From Meandrina meandrites (lineage: Eukaryota; Cnidaria; Anthozoa; Scleractinia; Meandrinidae): a stretch of 64,000 nt of DNA. Of this stretch, positions 60,901 to 63,999 are shown in pieces. The first letter of the stretch is position 1, and each line of letters starts with the position of its first letter. The notes beneath the pieces were generated by a model. That model was given only the letters and a program-made list of their open reading frames with translations. It was not told the DNA's origin and did not search any database. Location of the stretch: NCBI GenBank assembly GCA_963693305.1, contig OY855904.1, positions 40,141,417-40,205,416 of the forward strand, written 5' to 3'. The position numbers and the translations under genes were made by a program.

Positions 60901-63436
60901 TCTATTTCCAATTTCTGGGATATAATAGAAATAATAGATATTAGATTATCTGTTTCCTTAGTTATCCAGGTACTATTCAGCCAGCAGAAACGTATCCCGG
61001 AAGGCCCGCGTTTAATTCTGTTTCATTGTATCTAGTGGAGCTCGATAGAAAAAATGTGCAAGCATTTTACTTGGTTGTTAGTGCTAATCATGTTTTTTTT
61101 TTCGTATGTGTGCAGTGATTACGTCAGAATTTTTGACGGTAACAAAACCGAGGTTCTTGGTATACATGGACGCGATTCTGCGTCCTTCAACAAGGGCGTC
61201 CAGCAAATCTCGTTTGGAGAATCCAGAAATATCACGATACAAGTCTCCCTGACCAACAGCAGGAGCTTTGTCAAAATTGATTACGGCTCTTTGAAGCAAC
61301 GTCTGGATTTAGGTAGGGAAATATAATTTTGTAGTAGCACACCACTGTCTCGGTCCCTTTAGTTTACGAAATTAAAAGTAACACATTGAAATCATTCTTT
61401 TCAAATTAATAATTAAATTCATTTTTACGATTTTATTAAAGTGCTACTATGATGAAATTCGCATGTTTTCGTTTGCAACCGTTTTAAAATATTAACAAGT
61501 ACTCTATATGAGAAGCAAAATGCCGTCTACTGTCTTTCAATACCTCTTTTCGTTCTAGAGATATTCAAGTTTTTAAAATATGCAAAGTAGCAAAGTAGTG
61601 ACGTCATACACTCAACCAAATTCTGATTAAATACTGAGAAAGTGATATCTCAGCCAGTTTGTATTGAAAGTCTCTGATTCTTTGCAGTAACACTCTGCTA
61701 GTTGTGTTTCACAATATGAACTTGACAACTTGGTTACTATGACAACATACTAGGTTCCAGATCCCCCAAATGCTTAACGCCTTTCTGGCCAATTCTGGCA
61801 TTCTCCTTTAATATTTGTAAATAATGCTTTACATGCGAGATCTAGCAAGCATATCAATGGATTTGGCAGACGTCTTGCCTGGGTTTAATTTTTCCGAACT
61901 GAAAAATTCTGAAATATTAAAATAAAATTGATGGGGACTGGAAAAGAGTGAGTTGCCATGGTAACATAATTTTATTACAGCTATAGGTGTGTCACCTGAG
62001 GAACTATTAGTCTGCCAAGTTTCGTTGGTCTCTGCAGAAACATGACCGAGATAACTTAATTTTTGTACTTGACAAAAAATTGGGTTGCGTAGATGACGTC
62101 ATCAGTTCCCTGCTTTGCATATTTTACGATTTTTGTAAGCTTAAATATCCCTGGAACTAAAATAGATATTTGAAAACGGTAAACGGCATTTTTAATCTTT
62201 CATTAAATACTATTTGAAACACCTAAAATTGCAAGGGGTGAAAATTTGATCATAGTACCACTTTAAGTCGTTTTCCCCGTGTTTAGAAATGTGATGAAAC
62301 ACTCTCTCCTGTGTTTGATATATTACACCTGCCGTAGCTGGTTTTATACGGCTCATCTTGGCACTTCAAATTGGAACTTGCAAATGTTAATATCTGTAAT
62401 CTAATGATTAGAGTGATAAGAAAGATATGATTCAAAAAGCCAGAATAAAACTCTCTATATAATGATGTATATATTCGTAGTTTTGAACAATTAAGCCACA
62501 CTGATCAGATAGAGATTATTTGTTGGTCTGTTTCTTTTTGTGTTTGTGCGCCTTTTTTTTCTTTTTTTTTTCTTTATTTATTTGCTTTTTGTGTTGATTT
62601 ACTTTTAACAAAAACAAATACTGCAGCTTCCATTCTGGCTGGTTGGAACGTGACTGTTGTAAGCAAAACAGCGAAAAGTATTGGGATAATCTGGAGCAAC
62701 CCAAGCAATCTTCTCAACGGTGGAATTCGCTTTTATGTTGCCCTCGCCAGAAGGACTAAAAACAGCAGAAGGACTAACAACAGCAAGGAATCTCTTGGCG
62801 AAATAGTTGCTGCAAATGCTACAGCATCGGAGATAACAGGCCTCTTTGGGTACACAGAGTATAAAGTTGGTGTTGTGGTCGTGGATGACGATGGGACACC
62901 GCTTAGAAGTACAGATGTCTTAGTTATGACCGACGAAGGAAGTGAGTAACTCGTACCACAGTTACAATTGTTTCTTTGTATGAATCAGAACGTCAGGGAA
63001 ACAAACCTTTAAATGTGCGTGCAGATATCTCAGTTAAGACCGAGGAAGGGGGTGAGTTACACTACAACGGCAATAGGTCCATTGTTTGAACAAAACACAA
63101 AGTAAACGAAAAGAAGCAGTATTATGCAGAATATGCTTTCTTTTTCAGTTCCAAGTAGAGGGCCAAATGGTGTTCGAGTGACAAGCATCGAGTTTTCATC
63201 CGACCTTCTGGTGGAGTGGGACCCTCTTGCTCAGCACTACGCCAATGGCAAACTCTTAGGATACATAGTCTACTATATTGAAGAATCGCAGCTTCATAAA
63301 AGCGTCAACACAAGTCATTACCCGACGCAATTGACGTTAAAAGGTCTCAAGACAGCACACGTATACCACATCGCTGTGGCCGCTATTACATCAAAGGGAG
63401 TGGGACCATTGTCAGATTTTGCTTACGCTGCCACAG
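24377..63436 (+). CDS. Mosaic secreted serine protease: MAM, CUB, FN3 and trypsin modules (partial gene)
   Basis: Twenty-nine exons join in frame to about 1,900 residues: 24377-24415; 25393-25521, 28015-28256, 28751-28835; 30520-30676, 30943-31139; 33092-33385; 33483-33773; 35344-35497, 36346-36539; 38193-38483; 40369-40564, 42074-42672; 43183-43314, 45297-45532, 45915-45999; 46256-46387, 46766-46998, 50846-50930; 51167-51319, 51468-51703, 52314-52440; 57362-57508, 58529-58767, 59956-60040; 60719-60875, 61116-61312; 62627-62941; 63149-63436. Domain order: signal peptide end, MAM, CUB, FN3, FN3, CUB, FN3, trypsin, four MAMs, CUB, FN3, FN3. All splice phases agree; the last donor is GC instead of GT. 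Start codon and 3' end are not seen. MAM, CUB and FN3 usually mediate adhesion; the protease should be secreted as a zymogen. From memory, proteins with MAM plus FN3 and with CUB plus peptidase domains are known from coral skeletal matrix, so a role in biomineral or extracellular matrix is possible but inferred. Two tandem genes instead of one cannot be excluded without transcripts. Confidence 0.85.
25393..28835 (+). CDS. MAM domain 1 (exons 25393-25521, 28015-28256, 28751-28835)
   Basis: Translation starts [12 protein letters not shown] and holds [33 protein letters not shown] and VTFEGI....[10 protein letters not shown]...MCQ. This is the full MAM consensus with its four cysteines. Internal intron phases are 1 and 0, as in all five MAMs of this gene. 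MAM domains bind other cell-surface or matrix proteins and often self-associate. It is closest to MAM5 (both share [18 protein letters not shown]), as expected if MAM1 and MAM5 belong to duplicated blocks. The first intron carries a hairpin element at 27738-27865. Confidence 0.92.
27738..27865. repeat. Hairpin element in the MAM1 intron
   Basis: Arms of about 58 bp pair imperfectly: GTAGATCGAGGCGCGC...CATGGGAAGGG...AATAGCGACTGG against its inverted copy ending GCGCGCTTCAATCTAC. The centre is a GGCGGATCCGCC palindrome. Another fragment (AAATAGCGACTGG) lies at 27902-27914. MITE-like; no coding potential. Confidence 0.75.
29203..29723. mobile_element. MITE with ~90-bp terminal inverted repeats and 9-bp target duplication
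   Basis: The element starts TAGTCTCCTTCGCAGCC and ends with the inverse. The two ends match inverted for roughly 90 bp with few mismatches, through GGGCTCGTCAC and CGGCTGCTTAAACCA. The flanks are CTTAAGACA at 29194-29202 and CTTAAGACA at 29724-29732, a perfect 9-bp target site duplication. Long inverted repeats plus a 9-bp duplication fit a Mutator-like (MULE) MITE. It lies in the intron between MAM1 and CUB1 and encodes nothing. Confidence 0.9.
30520..31139 (+). CDS. CUB domain 1 (exons 30520-30676, 30943-31139)
   Basis: Residues run [17 protein letters not shown], then [24 protein letters not shown], then [38 protein letters not shown] and YVEIDYGIL. This follows the CUB fold: Cys1 and Cys2-x-W, the YVKMFDG strand, and the closing aromatic strand. 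The second CUB disulfide pair is missing. The internal intron is phase 2 and the outer ones phase 1. CUB modules mediate protein-protein contact in extracellular proteases. It is nearly a twin of CUB3: the exons are the same size, 157 and 197 nt. Confidence 0.85.
31214..31830 (+). repeat. Interspersed repeat with two hairpins (copy 1)
   Basis: It contains a perfect 19-bp stem (31262-31280 with 31290-31308, loop 9 nt), a second ~38-bp imperfect hairpin (31341-31378 with 31407-31447), and an inverted pair GACGTCAATCGTCCAATAAT facing its complement near 31756-31812. A diverged, oppositely oriented relative lies at 60240-60645. Repeated CCAATAATT motifs mark the ends. No coding potential. Confidence 0.65.
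32397..32799. mobile_element. TA-flanked MITE with 27-bp inverted repeats
   Basis: The ends CAGCTATTTCAATTAACG and its inverse match perfectly for about 27 bp (through TTGTCGGAT), and both sides are flanked by TA. This pattern points to the Tc1/mariner group. The interior of about 350 bp shows no transposase. It lies in the CUB1 to FN3-1 intron. Confidence 0.8.
33092..33385 (+). CDS. Fibronectin type III domain 1 (single exon)
   Basis: The exon encodes [20 protein letters not shown], then [20 protein letters not shown], a [20 protein letters not shown] segment and [18 protein letters not shown]. It shows the FN3 signature: the B-strand Trp, Leu in the E-F region (ITGL), and Tyr of the Y-x-V tyrosine corner. 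Both borders are phase 1, so the exon equals one domain. Acceptor ATACTGCAG, donor GGTGAGT. FN3 modules act as spacers or ligand-binding beads. FN3-4 is its paralogue. Confidence 0.92.
33483..33773 (+). CDS. Fibronectin type III domain 2 (single exon)
   Basis: It encodes [39 protein letters not shown], then [28 protein letters not shown] and [13 protein letters not shown]. The core Trp, GL and Y-x-V-x-V-x-A features of FN3 are present, and it ends SKGVGP as many receptor FN3 domains do. Phase 1 at both ends. It is separated from FN3-1 by only a 97-nt intron, the shortest in the gene. Its paralogue is FN3-5 at 63149. Confidence 0.92.
34310..34860 (+). repeat. Diverged third relative of the 2.2-kb repeat
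   Basis: Segments align with copy 1 at 14700-15700: TTTACGGGAAGA near 34369, TCGGATCTTCCCGT near 34627, CGTGTTTCATTCA near 34745 and ATGAAATGTCCAG near 34824. Similarity is patchy, so this is an older or internally deleted copy. It sits in the FN3-2 to CUB2 intron. Confidence 0.55.
34872..34978. repeat. Hairpin element
   Basis: ATTATTCCAT...GTTGGATACGA...ATAGCCAACTCGGCGC folds against GCGCCTCGTTGGCTAT...TCGTATCCAAC...ATGGAATAAT. A fragment of the same element (ATCCAACGCGCGCTCATGG) lies at 46405-46425, right after an exon of MAM3. MITE-like. Confidence 0.75.
35344..36539 (+). CDS. CUB domain 2, divergent (exons 35344-35497, 36346-36539)
   Basis: Translation gives [60 protein letters not shown] and [10 protein letters not shown]. 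The C-x-W step, the LVKIINGNG strand and the LYHC...LGC pair support a CUB fold. Unlike CUB1 and CUB3 it keeps a second cysteine pair. Exon sizes (154 and 194 nt) and phases (1-2-1) match the other CUBs within 3 nt, which independently supports the call. The donor at 36540 (GTACGT) opens straight into the CTG/CTA repeat intron, and the reading frame stays open for 209 more codons if that intron is retained. Confidence 0.75.
35640..35950 (-). repeat. Dispersed repeat related to the 56.7-57.2 kb element
   Basis: GATCCGCCATCTTGGATTTC, GACATCATTATGTAATTGTC-like and CCCACGTGG segments occur here in the opposite orientation to 56780-57100. A further CCAAGATGG-containing relative is near 26905. Non-coding intron filler. 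Confidence 0.5.
36557..37416 (+). repeat. Large CTG/CTA trinucleotide repeat block
   Basis: About 0.85 kb of ACTACTGCT-type triplets: a degenerate half (36557-37118) with GCTGGTGCT and ACTGCT variants and a purer CTACTG half (37180-37416). The two halves are separated by a GCTATATGAAATAT segment that recurs at 37434-37449, so part of the block was duplicated. Poly-Leu, poly-Ala and Cys-Tyr frames on both strands are artefacts. One frame is continuous with the upstream CUB2 exon. Confidence 0.95.
37485..38140. repeat. Short tandem duplication and fold-back segment before FN3-3
   Basis: GAGCGGTGTTGT...TACAAAG occurs twice within 37487-37555. At 37950-38085, GACGGTAATATTGCC facing GGCAATATTAAACATATTACCGTC forms an imperfect fold-back with about 40-bp arms. 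I see no coding exon here. Confidence 0.55.
38193..38483 (+). CDS. Fibronectin type III domain 3 (single exon)
   Basis: The exon encodes [38 protein letters not shown], then [20 protein letters not shown] and [17 protein letters not shown]. The core Trp, the [13 protein letters not shown] segment and Thr-rich end are classic FN3. Phase 1 at both borders, acceptor TATGTACCTAG, donor GGTAAG. It leads directly into the protease domain, so in the protein FN3-3 is the last module before the zymogen cleavage site. Three Asn-x-Ser/Thr sites (NVT, NLT and NTT) suggest glycosylation. Confidence 0.9.
39009..40272. mobile_element. 1.26-kb inverted-repeat element in the FN3-3 to protease intron
   Basis: The left end CATAAAGCAGAAGTCCATAA and following CTAGAAGTCCATATCTG are matched inverted at 40229-40272 (CAGAGATGTAGACTTCTAG, TATAGACTTCTGCATAAAG). 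Further in, TAGGCTA is also mirrored. Inside, a minus-strand frame of 100 codons (39632-39934) is basic but has no recognisable transposase motif. Probably a non-autonomous DNA transposon. Confidence 0.6.
40369..42672 (+). CDS. Trypsin-type serine protease domain (exons 40369-40564, 42074-42672)
   Basis: This is a complete S1-family protease domain. [15 protein letters not shown] gives the activation site (cut after Arg, new N-terminus IVGG). WVVTAAHC supplies the catalytic His, DSNDIALL the catalytic Asp, and [13 protein letters not shown] the catalytic Ser with its oxyanion hole. The Asp six residues before the Ser predicts cleavage after Arg or Lys. The GWG, SWG and YGVYSKV segments are present, and the Cys just before the activation site plus the Cys of GLVCLP would hold the two chains together after cleavage. 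The internal intron is phase 2. A Ser/Pro/Gln-rich linker ([15 protein letters not shown]) follows into MAM2. All key residues are intact, so an active enzyme is expected, with the N-terminal modules staying attached by disulfide. The intron between the exons holds a LINE fragment. Confidence 0.95.
41015..41610 (+). mobile_element. 5'-truncated CR1/L2-like LINE (end of reverse transcriptase ORF and 3' tail)
   Basis: The translation opens [20 protein letters not shown] and continues with [45 protein letters not shown] and FKSKVRHGI to a stop at 41419. This is the well-known C-terminal region after the reverse transcriptase in CR1/L2-type non-LTR elements. A 3' UTR follows and ends in [20 protein letters not shown] repeats (41578-41602), typical of these elements. 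It lies in sense orientation inside the protease intron. The rest of the element is missing, as usual for 5' truncation. Confidence 0.85.
43183..45999 (+). CDS. MAM domain 2 (exons 43183-43314, 45297-45532, 45915-45999)
   Basis: It begins [20 protein letters not shown] and carries [52 protein letters not shown] and [20 protein letters not shown]...GSCPG. All four MAM cysteines are present. Exon phases 1-1-0-1 are the same as in MAM1. It follows the protease directly through the short Ser/Pro linker. The first intron holds a TTAA-flanked MITE (44095-44723) and a poly-G tract near 43972-43990. Confidence 0.92.
44095..44723. mobile_element. TTAA-flanked MITE (piggyBac-like target)
   Basis: TTAA (44091-44094) precedes GGTGATTCCACTGAA, and the perfect inverse TTCAGTGGAATCACC precedes TTAA (44724-44727). 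TTAA duplication is the signature of piggyBac-type insertion. The interior has no transposase, but repeats AAAATGGGGGTCACCGTGCT at about 44187 and 44568 in direct orientation. Confidence 0.8.
46256..50930 (+). CDS. MAM domain 3 (exons 46256-46387, 46766-46998, 50846-50930)
   Basis: It reads [74 protein letters not shown] and [20 protein letters not shown]...GICPG. Four MAM cysteines are in place. The second intron is 3.8 kb because it absorbed the inverted copy of the 2.2-kb repeat and a fold-back element; the splice sites (AGG-GTAAG-type donor CTTGTAAGT and acceptor TTTTTTTCGTAG) remain good. Confidence 0.92.
47173..49410 (-). mobile_element. 2.2-kb transposon-like repeat, copy 2 (inverted)
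   Basis: This is the reverse complement of 13645-15866. It begins TAGCGGAGCTCTCCAGCGGC at 47174 and ends with the inverse AGCTCCGCTTTTAGG at 49377-49391. Compared with copy 1 it has about 300 bp extra near its left end (47240-47540, with a tandem GATAGAAATTGAGAAAACCA) and lacks the palindrome segment found at 15160-15445. It lies within the MAM3 intron, antisense to copy 1. No transposase is visible. Confidence 0.75.
50192..50339. repeat. Fold-back element in the MAM3 intron
   Basis: CTTATTAACCGAG...TCTGTATGGGAGAATCTTG...CCTCGGTCGTGA...ACAGACC is mirrored by GGTCTGTACTCAC...CAAGATTCTCCCATACAGA...CTCGGTTAATAAG. Arms are about 65 bp and imperfect. It ends about 500 bp before the third MAM3 exon. 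Confidence 0.75.
51167..52440 (+). CDS. MAM domain 4 (exons 51167-51319, 51468-51703, 52314-52440)
   Basis: It reads [77 protein letters not shown] and [20 protein letters not shown]...GSCQG. Two in-frame acceptors compete for the first exon, after CTATAG (start 51167) or after GGTCCAG (start 51179); they differ by four residues. The last exon is 42 nt longer than in the other MAMs and adds a Pro/Thr/Ser-rich linker ([13 protein letters not shown]) before MAM5. The second intron contains a small MITE. Confidence 0.92.
52050..52277. mobile_element. Small MITE with GGCCYGTTTCTCGAARG ends
   Basis: GGCCCGTTTCTCGAAGGTCC at the left is matched inverted by GGGGCTTTCGAGAAACAGGC at the right. The interior of about 175 bp is non-coding. 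It lies in the intron between the second and third MAM4 exons. Confidence 0.6.
52462..52534 (+). repeat. (TTAA/ATTG) tetranucleotide microsatellite
   Basis: A run of ATTA units turns into a run of ATTG units just inside the intron after the third MAM4 exon and abuts the TA-flanked element at 52538. Confidence 0.9.
52538..53016. mobile_element. Pogo/Tigger-like MITE
   Basis: It starts CAGTACGTAGAACCCCTATT after TA and ends with the inverse-type AATAGAGGCTCGACTG. Internal GGCCGCTTAATAGGGG motifs recur at both ends and in the middle, as in MITEs derived from TA-inserting transposons. The right target dinucleotide is CA, presumably mutated from TA. No coding sequence. Confidence 0.6.
53185..56690 (-). 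mobile_element. RTE-like LINE, apparently full-length ORF, antisense in the MAM4-MAM5 intron
   Basis: The element comprises a 5' region (about 56307-56690, right boundary uncertain), the 1,033-codon ORF, and a very short 3' UTR. Directly after the stop codon the minus strand reads TGATGATGAGTG, a short microsatellite-like end rather than poly-A, which fits RTE-type elements. I could not fix a target site duplication. Confidence 0.75.
53205..56306 (-). CDS. Endonuclease-reverse transcriptase of an RTE-like LINE (1,033 aa)
   Basis: A single uninterrupted frame. Around residue 65 it has [17 protein letters not shown] and [10 protein letters not shown], then GDLNAMVG and SDHHLV: the apurinic/apyrimidinic-type endonuclease with its catalytic Asn, Glu, Asp and His. 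The reverse transcriptase follows with [63 protein letters not shown] and the catalytic YADD in [11 protein letters not shown]. The C-terminus has LLYGSECW, a WVGHVLRRE motif and basic [14 protein letters not shown]. It copies its RNA at a nicked target site. Lack of stops or frameshifts over 3.1 kb suggests a young, possibly active copy. The start chosen is the first ATG; the clade name rests on motif style and the 3' end, not on a tree. Confidence 0.92.
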   Translation of the reverse strand: MRLTTSSCKKDFVTETPTRNLQPFGHQGNSEPLRVRMTSGSESQQEAVAARLGALSTKTKTRLGFWNVRTMFSTGRLAQITREMNENKLHILGISECRWTGFGSQRTQGGETILFSGRNDNLHRQGVALILKRGVEKSLLEWKPINERLIRARFFGKQVKMTIIQCYAPTNDADPEQKDIFYETLQAEVENTPSQDLLIIMGDLNAMVGTVNTGSERVMGKHGYGNLNENGERLVELCGMNNLVIGGTLFPHKDIHKISWNSPNRRDQSQIDHLLINGKWRRSLQDVRVRRGADVGSDHHLVTAMVQLKLLRSRKTTCHQRRFDVSKLKNYDTRNQFCIELCNRFETLAEENTGTANEGSITSEWDKIVKIYHTAATSTLGYKQKSHKEWLSADTWDAIAERKRAKGKIMGARSTRLKEKLQAQYSKLNAKVKRSARADKRRFVENLATEAEAAAQKQEQGTVYRITKQICGSQRRGKAPICSKQGALLTTEKEQEERWAEHFQEVLNKEVPEEPAAAQDAEEDLDISIEPPTKEEIVEAIRDLKNGKAPGQDQLNAELFKCHPELAAEILLALFAKVWNGEGIPSDWSKGVIIPIPKKGTLSDCNNWRGITLLSLPSKIFCKVIVKRLSLAVNEVLRQEQAGFRKGRGCTEHIFSLRNIIEQCHEWQRGLYINFIDFQKAFDSVHRESLWSILRAYGIPAHIVQVIKQFYTDFCCSVGGSDLSFHVKSGVRQGCVMSALLFNIVIDWVLSRATEDRRRGIRWTLSTVLEDLDYADDIALLSHSFSDMQEKTDRLDRFSRQVGLKISPQKTKVLPVNISAPLPIKVGQLDLETTQQFTYLGSTVCSDGGADIDIRQRIGKARGAFAKLRPVWRSRNYSRRTKIKIYQACVLSVLLYGSECWRMTVHDLRKLQSFHTSCLRKILHIFWPKKISNNELFKLTEQEDMSIVLTRKRWSWVGHVLRRETTSISKVALRWTPEGKRKRGRPKSSWRRTAEAELQALNLTWGQASRLAKDRQEWRQIVDALCATRRLKD
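56710..57186. mobile_element. TTAA-flanked element with CCCT...AGGG ends (piggyBac-like)
   Basis: TTAA at 56706-56709 precedes CCCTCTCCAGCCTGG, and the right end CCGGTCTGAATAGGG precedes TTAA at 57187-57190. CCC/GGG termini next to TTAA are typical of piggyBac-type elements. The interior has no transposase. Part of it (CCAAGATGGCGGCTG region) is shared in reverse with 35690-35890. Confidence 0.7.
57362..60040 (+). CDS. MAM domain 5 (exons 57362-57508, 58529-58767, 59956-60040)
   Basis: It reads [74 protein letters not shown] and [20 protein letters not shown]...GICPG. Four MAM cysteines are present. It resembles MAM1 most in its second and third exons, but its first exon ([11 protein letters not shown]) resembles MAM4 ([11 protein letters not shown]), so it may be a hybrid of the two. 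A competing acceptor after TTCCAG would start it at 57367 but would break the frame. A perfect 20-bp hairpin lies 26 bp past its second donor. Confidence 0.92.
57837..57899 (+). repeat. (ATT)n microsatellite
   Basis: About twenty uninterrupted TTA/ATT units in the first MAM5 intron. Confidence 0.95.
58794..58839. repeat. Perfect 20-bp hairpin close to a splice donor
   Basis: ATCAATTTAAGGTTCAATGA, a 6-nt AAATAT loop, then the exact inverse. It starts 26 bp after the donor of the second MAM5 exon (58768). Confidence 0.9.
60240..60645 (-). repeat. Interspersed repeat with hairpin (copy 2, inverted)
   Basis: This is a diverged reverse-oriented relative of 31480-31830: GACGATTGACGT and ATTATTGGACGATTGACG at the left, GCTTATCTTCAGGAGA (inverse of TCTCCTCAAGATAAGC) in the middle. 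It then carries a hairpin with ATGATATGAAGAA...GCAGATC...TTCTTCATATCAT. It lies in the MAM5 to CUB3 intron. Confidence 0.6.
60719..61312 (+). CDS. CUB domain 3 (exons 60719-60875, 61116-61312)
   Basis: It reads [41 protein letters not shown], then [38 protein letters not shown] and FVKIDYGSL. Exon sizes and phases are identical to CUB1 and the sequence is very close, confirming block duplication. The second cysteine pair of a typical CUB is absent here too. It joins in frame with MAM5 (G-E-C) and FN3-4. Confidence 0.87.
61440..62262. mobile_element. TTAA-flanked inverted-repeat element, 823 bp
   Basis: TTAA (61436-61439) then AGTGCTACTATGATGAAATT; at the other end AATTTGATCATAGTACCACT then TTAA (62263-62266). 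The ends match inverted with two mismatches in 20 bp. No transposase inside. It lies in the CUB3 to FN3-4 intron. Confidence 0.75.
62627..62941 (+). CDS. Fibronectin type III domain 4 (single exon)
   Basis: It encodes [40 protein letters not shown], then [20 protein letters not shown] and [17 protein letters not shown]. It is the paralogue of FN3-1 but 21 nt longer: an 18-bp unit encoding [12 protein letters not shown] is doubled in the C-C' loop region. Phase 1 at both ends, acceptor ATACTGCAG identical to FN3-1. The donor (GAAGGAA then GTGAGT) is intact. Confidence 0.92.
63025..63051 (+). pseudogene. Exon-tail relic or 27-nt cassette microexon
   Basis: ATATCTCAGTTAAGACCGAG plus GAAGGGG is an exact copy of the last 27 nt of the FN3-1 exon (33359-33385). 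It is bounded by GTGCAG on the left and GGTGAGT on the right. Its length and phase (1-1) would let it be spliced between FN3-4 and FN3-5, adding nine residues (start ISVKTEEG after one codon) without a frameshift. The pyrimidine tract is weak. It may simply be debris of gene conversion. Confidence 0.4.
63149..63436 (+). CDS. Fibronectin type III domain 5 (single exon, GC donor)
   Basis: It encodes [68 protein letters not shown] and [13 protein letters not shown]. It is the paralogue of FN3-2. The expected donor position reads ACAG-GCACGT where FN3-2 has ACAG-GTACGT, so splicing needs a GC-AG intron; otherwise translation would run on to a stop shortly after, at 63559. No further exon is visible in the last 560 bp of the window. 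Confidence 0.85.
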
Positions 63437-63906
63437 GCACGTTTTTAAATTATTATTTTTCTTTATTTTTTGGTGGGGTGAAGCAATTATCGCCAGTTGC
63501 AGTTTGTTTACCAGAAGACGTACTAATAAAGAGGAATATATTTATACTAGCTGCGATATAGCAGATACAGGTTGATGATATAATAGCAATTAACAATGGT
63601 AATCACTTTTCTTAGTTAGTAATTTTCAGGAAAGCTCTAACAAAATGAAAAAAAGCATTATTTTTAAGAAGCTTTTTACAAGTAAGTGCACTCGATCGTA
63701 GATTTAAAATTGGGTTATTTTATTTTGCCTTAGTTGTGCCTAATTTGTTTTTGGTGATTGCTTTGTTGTTTAAAGGGTTTCTTTTGGGAATTAATTGCCC
63801 TCTAAGCGTCCAGAAATGAGTTATCATATTCGTTTTTGTTACAACGATTTAATTTTCTTTATCCAACAATATGTGCATCGGTTGCCTTTACCTTTCATGG
63901 CATGGA

Positions 63907-63907
<1 letters not shown>
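63437..63907. other. Intron or downstream sequence, nothing recognised
   Basis: AT-rich sequence after the last visible exon. The frame of FN3-5 stays open to 63561 if unspliced. No next exon is seen. Confidence 0.5.
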
Positions 63908-63910
<3 letters not shown>

Positions 63911-63999
<89 letters not shown>

